This document shows, piece by piece, positions 37,562 to 47,074 of a stretch of 64,000 nt of DNA. Position 1 is the first letter of the stretch. The number at the start of each line of letters is the position of its first letter. The position numbers and the translations under genes were made by a program. Below the pieces are notes generated by a model. That model did no database searches, was not told where the DNA came from, and worked only from the letters and a program-made list of their open reading frames with translations. The DNA is from Pararhizobium capsulatum DSM 1112 (GTDB taxonomy: Bacteria; Pseudomonadota; Alphaproteobacteria; Rhizobiales; Rhizobiaceae), in NCBI RefSeq assembly GCF_030814475.1, contig NZ_JAUSVF010000001.1, positions 3,877,001-3,941,000 of the forward strand, written 5' to 3'.

Positions 37562-38503
37562 ATGAAGGAGGGCACGCTTTTGCGCCAGCAGGAACTTATC
37601 GACACCATCTCCTCCCTCGTCACCAGGGATGGAGAGCATATGACCCCGATCAGGGGATTGATGATCAATCGCCTCTCCACCATCGGCATGCCCGTCTGTT
37701 CCGCGTTCAAGGCAAGTTTCGGGCTGGTTGCGCAGGGGATGAAGGAAGTCGTGCTGGGTGATGAAACCTATCGCTACGGCGGCAGCGACTTCCTGCTGAC
37801 GTCCCTCGACCTGCCGGTGACCAGCCGCGTGGTCGATGCCACGACGGACCAGCCCTATCTCAGCATCGGCTTCGAAATCGACTTTGGCAAGCTGGCAAGC
37901 CTTATCCAGACGCTTGGCCCCGCCTCCCCGAACGCGGAGGTCAGCGAGCGCGGCATGGTGGTTACCCAGGTTACGGAAGATCTCATCGATGCGGTGATCC
38001 GGCTGCTTCGCCTCCTGGATCGCCCAAATGACATCCCCGTCCTGGCGCCACTTATCGAACAGGAGATCCTCTTCCGGCTACTGTCGGGACCTCAAGGCGC
38101 GCGGTTGCGTCAGATGGCGATGGCCGACAGCCAGTCCCACCAGATCAGCAAGGCCTGCGCCTGGCTCAAGGAATACTACGCGCTTCCGCTTCGCATCGAG
38201 GAACTTGCAAACCGCGTCAGCATGAGCGTCTCGTCGCTTCACCACCACTTCAAGGCCGTTACCGCCATGAGCCCGATGCAGTACCAGAAGCGCCTGCGGC
38301 TGCAGGAAGCGCGCCGGTTGATGCTGGAGGAGATGCTGGATGCCGGCTCTGCCGGCCATCAGGTCGGTTACGACAGCCAGTCCCAGTTCAGCCGCGAATA
38401 TGCCCGCCAGTACGGCGAACCGCCTTTGCGCGACGTCGGGCGAGCGCGACGTTCGCTGCTCGATCGTTTTACTGGCAACGGCGAACTCATGACCGAAGGC
38501 TGA
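37562..38503 (+). CDS. AraC-family transcriptional regulator
   Basis: This protein has 313 residues with an AraC_N-type sensor domain (PF06719-like; about residues 20-180, including GLVAQGMKEVVLGDETYRYG) and a C-terminal double helix-turn-helix. The latter shows RIEELANRVSMSVSSLHHHFKAVTAMSPMQYQKRLRLQEARRL and VGYDSQSQFSREYARQYGEPP in overlapping order. It resembles YqhC, which activates an aldehyde reductase next to it in E. coli, and here too an alcohol dehydrogenase is adjacent. The ATG at 37562 is preferred to the GTG at 37532. No gene follows closely. Confidence 0.9.
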   Translation: MKEGTLLRQQELIDTISSLVTRDGEHMTPIRGLMINRLSTIGMPVCSAFKASFGLVAQGMKEVVLGDETYRYGGSDFLLTSLDLPVTSRVVDATTDQPYLSIGFEIDFGKLASLIQTLGPASPNAEVSERGMVVTQVTEDLIDAVIRLLRLLDRPNDIPVLAPLIEQEILFRLLSGPQGARLRQMAMADSQSHQISKACAWLKEYYALPLRIEELANRVSMSVSSLHHHFKAVTAMSPMQYQKRLRLQEARRLMLEEMLDAGSAGHQVGYDSQSQFSREYARQYGEPPLRDVGRARRSLLDRFTGNGELMTEG

Positions 38504-38672
38504 ACGGAGGCGAATATTCAACCATAAGGCGAGATAACTATTTCAGGAGCCTGAATAGGTAGCGGAAGCAGGTCTTTTTTTGGGCGCGTTTCGCTTTCAT
38601 CCGCTGCATTGCTTTACAACCTGCCGCCTGTGGTCTCTCATCATCTGGCATCTTCGAAGCGAGGGCGTTGCT

Positions 38673-38933
38673 ATGCTTTGCTGGGATCTGCAATCCAGAT
38701 CGATCAAGAGAATTTACTACGACGGCGCCGAACGACTGCTGGGTATCGTCTCGGCACGGGGGCATCTGCGTGTCTTCGATTGCCCCGATCGTTTTCTCGT
38801 CGACAGGATGGTCCAGGCCGAGAAACCTGGCACATTCTTCGAACTGGTCATTGCACCGGAGGTGAAGCAGCTTTCGTCCCTGTCACTGCGGCGTATGCGG
38901 TTCAGCCGGAGAGTGAAACACTCCACTCCTTGA
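38673..38933 (+). CDS. Small hypothetical protein, KTSC-like
   Basis: This protein has 86 residues, with GAGG eight bases before the ATG. Residues 8-58 follow the KTSC pattern: a start like SIKRIYYDGAERLLGIVSA, a middle RVFDCPDRFLVDRMVQAE, and an FFELVIAPEV end. KTSC domains are small beta proteins often found near RNA or DNA-binding partners. The C-terminus is basic (LRRMRFSRRVK). A small hairpin covers the stop codon. The match was made by eye, so the family is tentative. It stands alone between the AraC gene and a convergent transglutaminase-like gene. Confidence 0.5.
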   Translation: MLCWDLQSRSIKRIYYDGAERLLGIVSARGHLRVFDCPDRFLVDRMVQAEKPGTFFELVIAPEVKQLSSLSLRRMRFSRRVKHSTP

Positions 38934-39027
38934 GGAGTGCCCGCGGCGGAGCTGTCTCCAAAGCGCCGCATGGAACATGTGAAAATTCTTGCTCCAAAGC
39001 GTGTCGCGCAAAACCGTGCGACATCCT

Positions 39028-39510
39028 CTAGAAACGCCGGATCACCCCAGTTTTCAAATTATCCAGTTCGAAGGTGCCCTGCGTCGTGCGCACCAGCAGC
39101 GTGACGTGCCCCTGCCCGTCAGCGAGCCGAAACACCTTCACACCCATGGCAGTCGCCGGGATGCCGGCATTGATAAGCCGCCGTCGTTTGGTCATCACGT
39201 AGTCGTCGCAATCACCGGCCGCGACATCGGCCTGCCAGACGTCCTGCTGCTCCATGCGCGGCACAATTTCCGCATTCACCTGATGTTGCACATAGGCGAT
39301 CGCCGACAGGATCTGCGGGGTCAAGGACACCCGCTTCGGACCCTTCGCCGGGCATTCGACGATATGCTTCAGGCAGTAAAGGGAAAAGGCAACCGGCGGG
39401 AGCTTCGGGTTAGGTTTGTCATTTGTTGGAGAAGGGGGGGAATAGTGGAACTGCAGCGCTGCGATAAGCACTGCGGAAAACGCCACGGAAATCCAGAAGC
39501 TCTTGCCCAC
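39028..39510 (-). CDS. Transglutaminase-like cysteine peptidase (BTLCP type)
   Basis: This small exported or membrane-anchored protein has 160 residues, with an N-terminal hydrophobic segment (about 5-22). The catalytic triad pattern of bacterial transglutaminase-like cysteine proteinases is visible: Cys in AAGDCDDYVMTKRRRLINAG, His in GQGHVTLLVRT, and Asp in FELDNLKTG. Relatives often process surface adhesins or sit in LapG-type systems, but no LapD or adhesin gene is near. The start is a GTG at 39510, which directly precedes the hydrophobic segment. Confidence 0.8.
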   Translation of the reverse strand: MGKSFWISVAFSAVLIAALQFHYSPPSPTNDKPNPKLPPVAFSLYCLKHIVECPAKGPKRVSLTPQILSAIAYVQHQVNAEIVPRMEQQDVWQADVAAGDCDDYVMTKRRRLINAGIPATAMGVKVFRLADGQGHVTLLVRTTQGTFELDNLKTGVIRRF

Positions 39511-39895
39511 CTGCCGCCACCATAAAATTGCACGAGGCGGCGTTCAAGACCGCACCGGACCGAATTATTCTCCCCCTTCCGGCCGCCATTTCAACGACAA
39601 CCATCTTTCTCCCAACATACTCAATGAAACTCTAAAAAAGTGGCAATGACGAGGCCCAGAACACCCGTCAGGAAACAATTGCGCACTTCATGCCGGGCGA
39701 CGTTACCGCTTCGATGTCCACCGGCAGGCCGATTTAGCTGCCGAAACCCCGTCACAAGCCATCCTTGGGAAACCAGCGACAGTCGAAACACCGATCATGT
39801 GACAAATTTCCGCTTGAACCTGATACGCCGCCATGTTGATTGAAACCGCCAGATCGAGATATATCAGATAATGCAACAAACGTCAGAGCATTTCC
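39511..39895. other. Non-coding stretch ahead of the GntR pair
   Basis: This 385-bp stretch holds no convincing gene. It contains the promoters for the first GntR gene, with an AT-rich patch at about 39858-39885. No clean inverted repeat of GntR type was found. It also marks the border between core genes on the left and the catabolic island on the right. Confidence 0.5.
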
Positions 39896-40564
39896 ATGTC
39901 GCAGCTGCCTACCAATGAGACCATTGCCGAGAGCACCTATCGGCGAATTCGCGCCGATATCATTTTCGGCCGGCTCGTTCCCGGACAAAAGCTGAGGCTG
40001 GAAAACGTAAGGGAATCCTACGACACCAGCATCAGTACATTGCGGGAAATTTTGAACCGGCTTTCTTCCGAAGGGCTAGTCGTTGCAGAGGGACAGAAGG
40101 GGTTCGAAGTCTCTCCGGTTTCCGTGTCCGACCTGAAGGAAACGGCAGCTCTGCGGCTTCTCCTGGAGACCCACGCCATCGAGCAATCGTTCATGAATGG
40201 GGATGTCGACTGGGAAGCTCCCCTGGTCTCCGCGCACTACAAGCTGGCGCGCATGGAGCAGGTCATGGCATCCGGCGATACCAGCAGGGCGGAGGACTGG
40301 AAGCGCTACGATTGGGAATTCCATCAAGCCCTGATATCTGCCTGTGGATCAAAATTGCTTAGGGAGACCCACTCCGTGATCTTCGATCGATACCTCAGAT
40401 ATCAGATGGTCGCCTTGTCCTATCGCGGCGATGTCGCAGCAAACGAGCACCAGCAGCTTCTGGACGCGGCGCTACGGCGGGACGCGGAGACGGCAAAGCG
40501 GGTGCTGGCGCTGCATATCCAGGGTGGGGTCGAACATGCGCTGGCAAGAGGGACGCTCAGATGA
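39896..40564 (+). CDS. GntR/FCD-family transcriptional regulator (first of a pair)
   Basis: This protein has 222 residues: a winged helix at the N-terminus (TYRRIRADIIFGRLVPGQKL..LRE, STLREILNRLSSEGLVVAEGQKGF) and an FCD ligand domain from about residue 80. Metal-ligand positions are suggested by the conserved YDWEFHQALISACGS and the final H in LALHIQGGVEHALARG. It is followed 76 bp later by a paralogue of similar length in the same direction. FCD proteins often sense carboxylic acids. Given the genes beyond, quinate, shikimate or protocatechuate is a likely ligand. Confidence 0.9.
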   Translation: MSQLPTNETIAESTYRRIRADIIFGRLVPGQKLRLENVRESYDTSISTLREILNRLSSEGLVVAEGQKGFEVSPVSVSDLKETAALRLLLETHAIEQSFMNGDVDWEAPLVSAHYKLARMEQVMASGDTSRAEDWKRYDWEFHQALISACGSKLLRETHSVIFDRYLRYQMVALSYRGDVAANEHQQLLDAALRRDAETAKRVLALHIQGGVEHALARGTLR

Positions 40565-40640
40565 CGATGGTTCGAATAGGCCCTCCCAGCTTGAATTTAC
40601 ATCATCTGCCACTGCCACTGGTTGGGATGGAGGGGAAAAC

Positions 40641-41315
40641 ATGCTGAAGCAGGTCCATGAGCCAGCGGAAACGGTAAGCGAGGTCGTATTCCGGCAGATC
40701 CGCCAGGACATAATCTCAGGGACATTGCCGCCGGGTACCAAAATCAAGCTTGAGCAGGCAAAGGAGCGCTACGGGGTCGGCATTTCATCCCTTCGTGAAA
40801 TCCTCAGCCGCCTGACTGCGGAGAACCTTGTTGTCGCGGAAGGGCAGCGCGGTTTTGAGGTAAGCCCTGCCTCGCGGCGCGAGTTGCTTGAACTCGCCGA
40901 CCTCCGGATTGTCCTTGAGACGCACGCGATCGGTCTTGCGTTCGCTGCAGGAAATCTTGAATGGGAAGGCCGCATCGTAGCGGCGCACCACAGGCTTGCT
41001 GCCGCCGAACGCAATCTGCTTGCAGGCGATGTTTCGCGAACCGTCGATTGGGTCCGATACGACTGGGAGTTCCATCAGGCGATCGTTTCGGCCTGCAACT
41101 CGTCAACACTTCTGGCGACGTTGTCGTCGGTTTTCGACCGATTTCTTCGCTACCATATGCTCGCGGAAAGCTTTCGCGGAAAACCGGTCGTGGAAGACCA
41201 CAAGCTCCTGTTCGAACTTTCCATCCGGCGCGACGTTGCCGGGGCAACCGACGTTGTCAGGAGACACGTTCAAAGCGGTGTCGAGCACGTGCTCAAGAGC
41301 GGCCGGATTCTGTAA
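40641..41315 (+). CDS. GntR/FCD-family transcriptional regulator (second of a pair)
   Basis: This protein has 224 residues with the same layout as its left neighbour. It repeats many of the same stretches (VVAEGQRGFEVSP, DLRIVLETHAI, VRYDWEFHQAIVSACNS, HVQSGVEHVLKSG), so the two arose by duplication. The ATG at 40641 has GGAGGGG at good spacing, and the longer open frame upstream overlaps the first gene's end without homology. Its stop lies three bases before the convergent stop of the dehydroshikimate dehydratase gene. It probably controls the island with its paralogue. Confidence 0.9.
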   Translation: MLKQVHEPAETVSEVVFRQIRQDIISGTLPPGTKIKLEQAKERYGVGISSLREILSRLTAENLVVAEGQRGFEVSPASRRELLELADLRIVLETHAIGLAFAAGNLEWEGRIVAAHHRLAAAERNLLAGDVSRTVDWVRYDWEFHQAIVSACNSSTLLATLSSVFDRFLRYHMLAESFRGKPVVEDHKLLFELSIRRDVAGATDVVRRHVQSGVEHVLKSGRIL

Positions 41316-41318
41316 GGT

Positions 41319-43214
41319 TCAAAGCGCGTCTTTCGGTATCCCTTCAGGACGCATCTGCCTCTTCAGGGCAGCAATCCGGAAGATTGCATTCGGCGCGCCG
41401 TATCCGCGATAGCCGCGGCGTTCGACGATCTCGAAAAAGAACCCCTCCCCGTATGTTCCGCTGTAAAGCTGGAAATACTCGCCCTGCTCGTCGCGGTCAT
41501 AAAGGATATTGTCCGCCTTCAACCGCTCGGTCAGCGCCGGATCGAGGCCGAAGCGCGCTTCGACGTCGTCGTAGTAGTTCGGCGAGATATGCAGCGGTTT
41601 GAACCCACAGCTTTGCAGGTCACGGGCGGTCTTGAAGATATCGTCGGTGAGAAACGCCAGATGCTGGATGCCCGATCCGAACTTCTCGGCAATGAAATGC
41701 CCCGCAAGTGTGCGCCGGTTCTCCGCTCCGTTCATAGTTATGCGCAGGGCTCCGGATTCATTTTCAACAACCTGGCTTCGAACCACCCCCGCGGGGTCGA
41801 TGATATCGACCATCGGGGTTTTCCTCGTCTCGAAAATCGAAGTGTAGAACAGCAACCACGTCAGCATTTCGTCATAGGCAACGGTCTGGGCGACATGATC
41901 GATCCGCAGAAGGCCGGCTGACGGCCCCTCATTGCCGTCAACCACCGGTCGAAAGTCGATTTCCGAAAACCGGCCCAGGGTGCTCTTGTCATCGATCAGA
42001 TAGACAACCCCGCCGCCGACACCGCGGATGGCCGGCAACTCAAGCTCACCCTCCGCAACTGGCTGGATGAAGGCCTCGGCGTCCAGAGCGAGAGCGCGGG
42101 CATAGGCTTTTGCCGCGTCGTCAACAACGAGTGCGATCGCGTATGCAAAGGTACCGTGGACGGCATAGGCGGCATTCGCAAAGCCTTCCTGGTCGACATT
42201 GACCAAAATCCGTATCTCACCCTGCTCGAAGAGAAAGACCTTTTTCGTGCGGTGGACAGCAGTCTTGCGGAACCCGAGAGCATGCAGCAATGCCGTCAGC
42301 TCGACAGCGCCCTCTTCGTCCGTCGCAAACTCCACGAAACCGACACCTTTGACAGGCGCCCTTTCCGGCATATCCGGTCCCGTCATCGTCCCGCTGCCGA
42401 GACTGCGGCGCACCTGATCGCCCAGGTAAATCAGCGAGCGATGACCATCGGCGGCGATGGCTCGCGACGAGCCGCCACGAAACTGATCATTGAAGATCTC
42501 CAGCGAGAGGTAGCCGTCGTATCCTGTCGCAGCCACCGCCTCGGTGAAAGCAGTCACGGGGAGATCACCTTCTCCGGGCATGTTTCGGAAGTGACGGCTC
42601 CAGTAGAGCAGGTCCATGTCGATCAAGGGAGCATCGGCAAGCTGCACGATGAAAATCTTCTCCTTGGGAATGGAGCGGATCGAATTGACGTCGATCTTGC
42701 GCGACAATGTGTGAAAGCTGTCGAGGATAAGGCCGATATTCGGATGGTCGGCGCGGCGCACGATTTCCCAGGCGTCCCGATGGTCGCTGATATGCCGTCC
42801 CCAGGCGAGAGCCTCGTAGCCCACTCTCAGACCGCGCTTGGCAGCGCGTTCACCGAGTTCATGAAAATCTGCCGCCGCGCGATCGATGCCACCGACGGAT
42901 GCCGGCGAAACATTTGAGCAGACGAGGACGAGATCCGTCCCGAGCTCCTGCATGACATCAAACTTGCGCTCTGCACGGTCGAAGGTGCGGCTCCGAAGCG
43001 GCTCCTGCATGCCCTCGAAATCGCGGAATGGCTGAAACAGGGTGATCTCCAGGCCATGATCCCGGACGAGCTTTCCGACATCTGCGGGACTGCCATCGAA
43101 TGCAAGAAAATCATTCTCGAAGATCTCGACGCCATCAAAGCCGGCCCGCGCGATTGCCTCGAGTTTCTCCGGGAGTTCCCCACTGATTGTTACTGTCGCA
43201 ATCGAGGTCTTCAT
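41319..43214 (-). CDS. quiC: 3-dehydroshikimate dehydratase with fused HPPD-like domain
   Basis: It converts 3-dehydroshikimate to protocatechuate, the last step of quinate/shikimate degradation before ring cleavage. In 631 residues, an N-terminal TIM-barrel (about 1-275) has the metal ligands E134, D165, H168, Q191 and E239. A C-terminal two-lobe VOC domain of 4-hydroxyphenylpyruvate dioxygenase type (about 288-610) keeps H440, H518 and E595. This is the fused form known from Pseudomonas putida QuiC1. GGGAGGG lies upstream of the ATG; the frame is open 28 codons further. It is divergent from the ABC importer and shares its control region. The role of the second domain is unclear. Confidence 0.92.
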   Translation of the reverse strand: MKTSIATVTISGELPEKLEAIARAGFDGVEIFENDFLAFDGSPADVGKLVRDHGLEITLFQPFRDFEGMQEPLRSRTFDRAERKFDVMQELGTDLVLVCSNVSPASVGGIDRAAADFHELGERAAKRGLRVGYEALAWGRHISDHRDAWEIVRRADHPNIGLILDSFHTLSRKIDVNSIRSIPKEKIFIVQLADAPLIDMDLLYWSRHFRNMPGEGDLPVTAFTEAVAATGYDGYLSLEIFNDQFRGGSSRAIAADGHRSLIYLGDQVRRSLGSGTMTGPDMPERAPVKGVGFVEFATDEEGAVELTALLHALGFRKTAVHRTKKVFLFEQGEIRILVNVDQEGFANAAYAVHGTFAYAIALVVDDAAKAYARALALDAEAFIQPVAEGELELPAIRGVGGGVVYLIDDKSTLGRFSEIDFRPVVDGNEGPSAGLLRIDHVAQTVAYDEMLTWLLFYTSIFETRKTPMVDIIDPAGVVRSQVVENESGALRITMNGAENRRTLAGHFIAEKFGSGIQHLAFLTDDIFKTARDLQSCGFKPLHISPNYYDDVEARFGLDPALTERLKADNILYDRDEQGEYFQLYSGTYGEGFFFEIVERRGYRGYGAPNAIFRIAALKRQMRPEGIPKDAL

Positions 43215-43375
43215 TTCATAACCCTCCCGGTCTTGCACGACGGAATTCATGACCTGCGGATCGAACGATCCGTCAGTCGAAAAATCGAGCGCTGTCATTA
43301 TTACAAATCTATCCGGAAATTCAAATAGGCTGCTGTGTTATAAATTCTCATATGATTTTGAAAAACTCTGTTGAT

Positions 43376-43403
43376 TTGATCGCCATTGTCTGGCAATTAT
43401 GAT
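43376..43403 (+). promoter_or_regulatory. Predicted promoter with inverted repeat ahead of the importer operon
   Basis: TTGATC (43376-43381) and TATGAT (43398-43403) are 16 bases apart and could be the -35 and -10 elements. An inverted repeat ATTG-N5-CAAT (43385-43397) sits between them, where a GntR-type repressor would block polymerase. The region is AT-rich compared with its neighbours. Both promoter and operator are inferred. Confidence 0.45.
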
Positions 43404-43465
43404 CTCACAGTCAAAGGTGAGGGTGGCTGTCCGGTCAAGCGACCGCCAAAGGAGGAGGAATACTT

Positions 43466-44296
43466 ATGTTCAAATCTATGCTGACACGCAGAAATGCGAT
43501 GCTTGGAGCCGTAGCCTTGGTGACTGCCGTCACCCTGACAAAACCTGCGGCGGCTATCACGCCGGATGAAATCAAGGCACGCGGCAAGATCATCGTCGGA
43601 ATTCAGGGTGACAATCCCCCATGGGGCTTCGTCACCAGCGGCGGCAAGCAGGATGGACTGGATGCCGATATGGCGGCACTGTTTGCCCAGGAACTGGGCG
43701 TGACCGTCGAGTTCGTGCCGCTTGAAGTCAACAACCGCATTCCTGCGCTGACGGCAGGCCGCGTCGACGTCCTGTTTGCCACGATGGCAATGCTGCCGGA
43801 CCGTGCAAAGGCGGTTCAGTTCAGCAAGCCCTATGTTGCCAACGCGATTGTTCTGATCGGGCCGAAGTCCGCTGAAATCAAGACAAATGCCGACATGGAA
43901 AAGTTCAGTGTCGGCGTCGCAAAGGGTGCGGCCCAGGACACGCAGGTCACGAAGAATGCACCGGCGAACACGACCATCCGGCGCTATGACGGTGACGCTG
44001 CAAGCGTTCAGGCCCTTGTTTCCGGCCAGGTCGACACGCTGGGCGGCAACATCTTCTATATGGACCGCGTGGAAAAGGCTCGCCCGGGCGAGTTCGAGAA
44101 CAAGCTCGAGTTCCAGAAGCTTTACAACGGCGCCTGCACACGTCTCGGCGAGACGGAAATAAACGCGGCTCTCAACACCTTCATCGACAAGATCAAGGCA
44201 AACGGCGAGCTCAAGAAAATCTACGACAAGTGGATGAAGGTGCCGGTACCGGAATTCCCGGAAACCCTTGAAGGCATCCCCTTCACCGCAAAATGA
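43466..44296 (+). CDS. ABC transporter substrate-binding protein, PAAT family (probable quinate/shikimate)
   Basis: This periplasmic binding protein has 276 residues of the SBP_bac_3 type. An export signal with a twin arginine (TRRNAMLGAVALVTAV) ends near residue 30. The mature protein starts TPDEIKARGKIIVGIQGDNPPWGF and has the family's DGLDADMAALFAQELGV and VDVLFATMAMLPDRAKAVQFSKPY. The aspartate and arginine typical of alpha-amino-acid binding are not both obvious here. The ligand is inferred from the neighbours: dehydroquinase, dehydroshikimate dehydratase and a shikimate dehydrogenase. GGAGGAGG precedes the ATG. Confidence 0.88.
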   Translation: MFKSMLTRRNAMLGAVALVTAVTLTKPAAAITPDEIKARGKIIVGIQGDNPPWGFVTSGGKQDGLDADMAALFAQELGVTVEFVPLEVNNRIPALTAGRVDVLFATMAMLPDRAKAVQFSKPYVANAIVLIGPKSAEIKTNADMEKFSVGVAKGAAQDTQVTKNAPANTTIRRYDGDAASVQALVSGQVDTLGGNIFYMDRVEKARPGEFENKLEFQKLYNGACTRLGETEINAALNTFIDKIKANGELKKIYDKWMKVPVPEFPETLEGIPFTAK

Positions 44297-44326
44297 CAAC
44301 TCCATAGATTGAGCGTTCGATCAACA

Positions 44327-44351
44327 GGTGGGCATCCTGACGATGCCCACC
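44327..44351 (+). promoter_or_regulatory. Intercistronic hairpin between binding protein and aroQ
   Basis: GGTGGGCATC and GATGCCCACC form a perfect ten-pair stem with a five-base loop, 30 bp after the binding-protein stop. No T-run follows. Such hairpins commonly stabilise the upstream mRNA so that the binding protein is made in excess over the permease genes. Confidence 0.65.
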
Positions 44352-44406
44352 GATGCCACTGCCATGTTCAGAGACCGGCTCAGATCCGCGTCCGGGGAAC
44401 ACGATC

Positions 44407-44850
44407 ATGAACAAGACAATCTTTGTGCTCAACGGACCGAACCTCAATCTTCTTGGTCAGCGCGAGCCGACGATCTATGGTACAACCACTCTTGCAGACA
44501 TTCGCGAGCGATGCGTCGCGAAGGCGAAGACATTAGGCTTCGAGATCGAGTTCCGGCAGACCAATTTCGAGGGCGAACTGGTTGAAAGCGTGCACCAGGC
44601 CCGCACCGACGCCTGCGGCATCATCATCAATCCGGCAGGCTATACCTTCACGTCGATCGCCCTCCTGGATGCGCTGAAGACATTCGATGCGCCGAAGATA
44701 GAGCTGCACATCTCCAACGTGCACGCGCGTGAAAGCATCTATCACAATTCGCTGATCTCGCGCATCGCCACCGCCATCATGATCGGCTTCGGGGCGGATG
44801 GGTATGAACTGGCTATCCAGGCTATGGCTGGAATGGTCAAGCGGGACTGA
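44407..44850 (+). CDS. aroQ: Type II 3-dehydroquinate dehydratase
   Basis: It reversibly dehydrates 3-dehydroquinate to 3-dehydroshikimate. The 147 residues have the type II signatures LNGPNLNLLGQREPTIYG (catalytic Tyr24), IIINPAGYTFTSIALLDAL (Asn75) and ELHISNVHARES (His101, His106). Placement inside an importer operon, beside a dehydroshikimate dehydratase, points to a catabolic role in addition to any housekeeping copy elsewhere. The ATG at 44407 begins the conserved domain; the frame is open 18 codons earlier across the intercistronic hairpin. Confidence 0.94.
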   Translation: MNKTIFVLNGPNLNLLGQREPTIYGTTTLADIRERCVAKAKTLGFEIEFRQTNFEGELVESVHQARTDACGIIINPAGYTFTSIALLDALKTFDAPKIELHISNVHARESIYHNSLISRIATAIMIGFGADGYELAIQAMAGMVKRD

Positions 44851-44880
44851 ATTTCAGGAAGACAGTCCGGAAAGAGCGCC

Positions 44881-45549
44881 ATGAACTATAAGTTGGATTT
44901 CACACCCGTGATCGATGGCATGCCGAGCCTTCTGCTCGGCTGTCTGGGTACTTTCCTGCTCGCCATTTGTGGAATGCTGCTCGCCACCGTGATTGGAATT
45001 GGCGGCGTTATCCTGCGGGATTCCCGTTTCAAGCCGGTGCGGTGGATGATCATCGGTTTCGTCGAACTGATCCGCAACACACCTTTCCTGGTCCAGATCT
45101 TCTTCATCTACTTCGCCCTCCCCTTCGCCGGTGTCAGGCTTGATCCGACGCCGACGGCGATTATCGCGCTCGGCATCAACGGGGGCGCCTATGCAATCGA
45201 GATCATCCGCGGCGGCGTCCAGTCAATTCCCAAAGGACAGATGGAGGCGGGCCTGGCGCTTGGACTGCACAAGGCGCAGGTCTTCAGGCTGATCATCCTC
45301 AAACCGGCACTGAGAGCGATCTATCCCTCCCTGACCAGCCAGTTTGTGCTGTTGACGCTCTCCACCAGCATCGCATCGGCGATCTCGGCCTATGAGCTCA
45401 CATCGGTTTCGCAGCGCATTGAATCGGAAAGCTTTAGAAGCTTCGAGGTCTATTTCACGGTCACGGTTTTCTATTTCGTGATCTCCTGGCTGATGATGCG
45501 CATGTTTGCGCTCTTTTCAGCGCGCTACTTCAACTATCCCGTCAAGTAA
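44881..45549 (+). CDS. ABC transporter permease, PAAT family (first)
   Basis: This inner-membrane permease of the HisMQ type has 222 residues and about five membrane segments. The family pattern is clear: VELIRNTPFLVQIFFIYFALP near residue 61 and the cytoplasmic EAA loop LKPALRAIYPSLTSQFVLL after GGVQSIPKGQMEAGLALGL. It pairs with the next gene to form the channel of the importer. The gene starts 30 bp after aroQ and ends 11 bp before the second permease. The substrate is inferred from the neighbours. Confidence 0.92.
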   Translation: MNYKLDFTPVIDGMPSLLLGCLGTFLLAICGMLLATVIGIGGVILRDSRFKPVRWMIIGFVELIRNTPFLVQIFFIYFALPFAGVRLDPTPTAIIALGINGGAYAIEIIRGGVQSIPKGQMEAGLALGLHKAQVFRLIILKPALRAIYPSLTSQFVLLTLSTSIASAISAYELTSVSQRIESESFRSFEVYFTVTVFYFVISWLMMRMFALFSARYFNYPVK

Positions 45550-45560
45550 GGAGGAGCGTC

Positions 45561-46205
45561 ATGGGTCACGATGAATTCGTCTTTCTCCTGATCGGCCTGA
45601 AATGGACCGTTGTCCTGTCCGCTGTCGGCTTTGTCTGCGGCTGTATTGCCGGGCTTGGTGTCGCTCTTGCACGCGCCTCGGGCATTCCGCTGGTGGAGCG
45701 GATAACAGCGGGCTACATAGCCATATTCCAGGGGACGCCCCTCCTGATGCAGCTCTTCGTGGTCTACTACGGCCTCGCACTGCTGGGTTTCGTGCTCGAT
45801 GCGTGGGTGGCCGTCGCAATCGGCCTGACGCTTCATGCCAGCGCCTATCTCGGCGAGATCTGGCGCGGGGCGATCGAAGCGGTGCCGCGCGGCCAGACCG
45901 AGGCTGCAAAGGCTCTCAGCATCAGATACGTTTCGCGCATGAGGGATGTCATCCTGCCGCAGGCGCTGCGCATCTCCCTGCCCGCAACAGTCGGCTTTCT
46001 CGTGCAGCTGATCAAGGGGACCTCGCTCGCATCCATTGTCGGCTTCACGGAGCTGACTCGGGCCGGCAACATCATCTCCAACCAGATATTCGAGCCCTTG
46101 ACGGTCTTCGGGATCGTTGGAGCGCTGTATTTCCTGATGTGCCTGCCGTTGACCATTTTCGGCGCCCGTCTCGAACGCAGATTTGCCGCCGCAACGGCGC
46201 GCTGA
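45561..46205 (+). CDS. ABC transporter permease, PAAT family (second)
   Basis: This is the second HisMQ-type permease, 214 residues, with about five membrane segments. Features are [42 protein letters not shown] and the EAA loop [30 protein letters not shown] lies before the ATG. It forms a heterodimer with the permease 11 bp upstream and contacts the ATPase encoded 49 bp downstream. The quinate or shikimate assignment comes only from the operon. Confidence 0.92.
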   Translation: MGHDEFVFLLIGLKWTVVLSAVGFVCGCIAGLGVALARASGIPLVERITAGYIAIFQGTPLLMQLFVVYYGLALLGFVLDAWVAVAIGLTLHASAYLGEIWRGAIEAVPRGQTEAAKALSIRYVSRMRDVILPQALRISLPATVGFLVQLIKGTSLASIVGFTELTRAGNIISNQIFEPLTVFGIVGALYFLMCLPLTIFGARLERRFAAATAR

Positions 46206-46254
46206 CCCGCGCCGCCTGACGTCGCTTAGCCAGTACCCCCGTGGAGCCTTGCCT

Positions 46255-47019
<765 letters not shown>

Positions 47020-47074
47020 GCGATCTGCGCGACCCGACGTCGCCGCATAGTCGCAAAATTCCGGGAGCCGGCCA

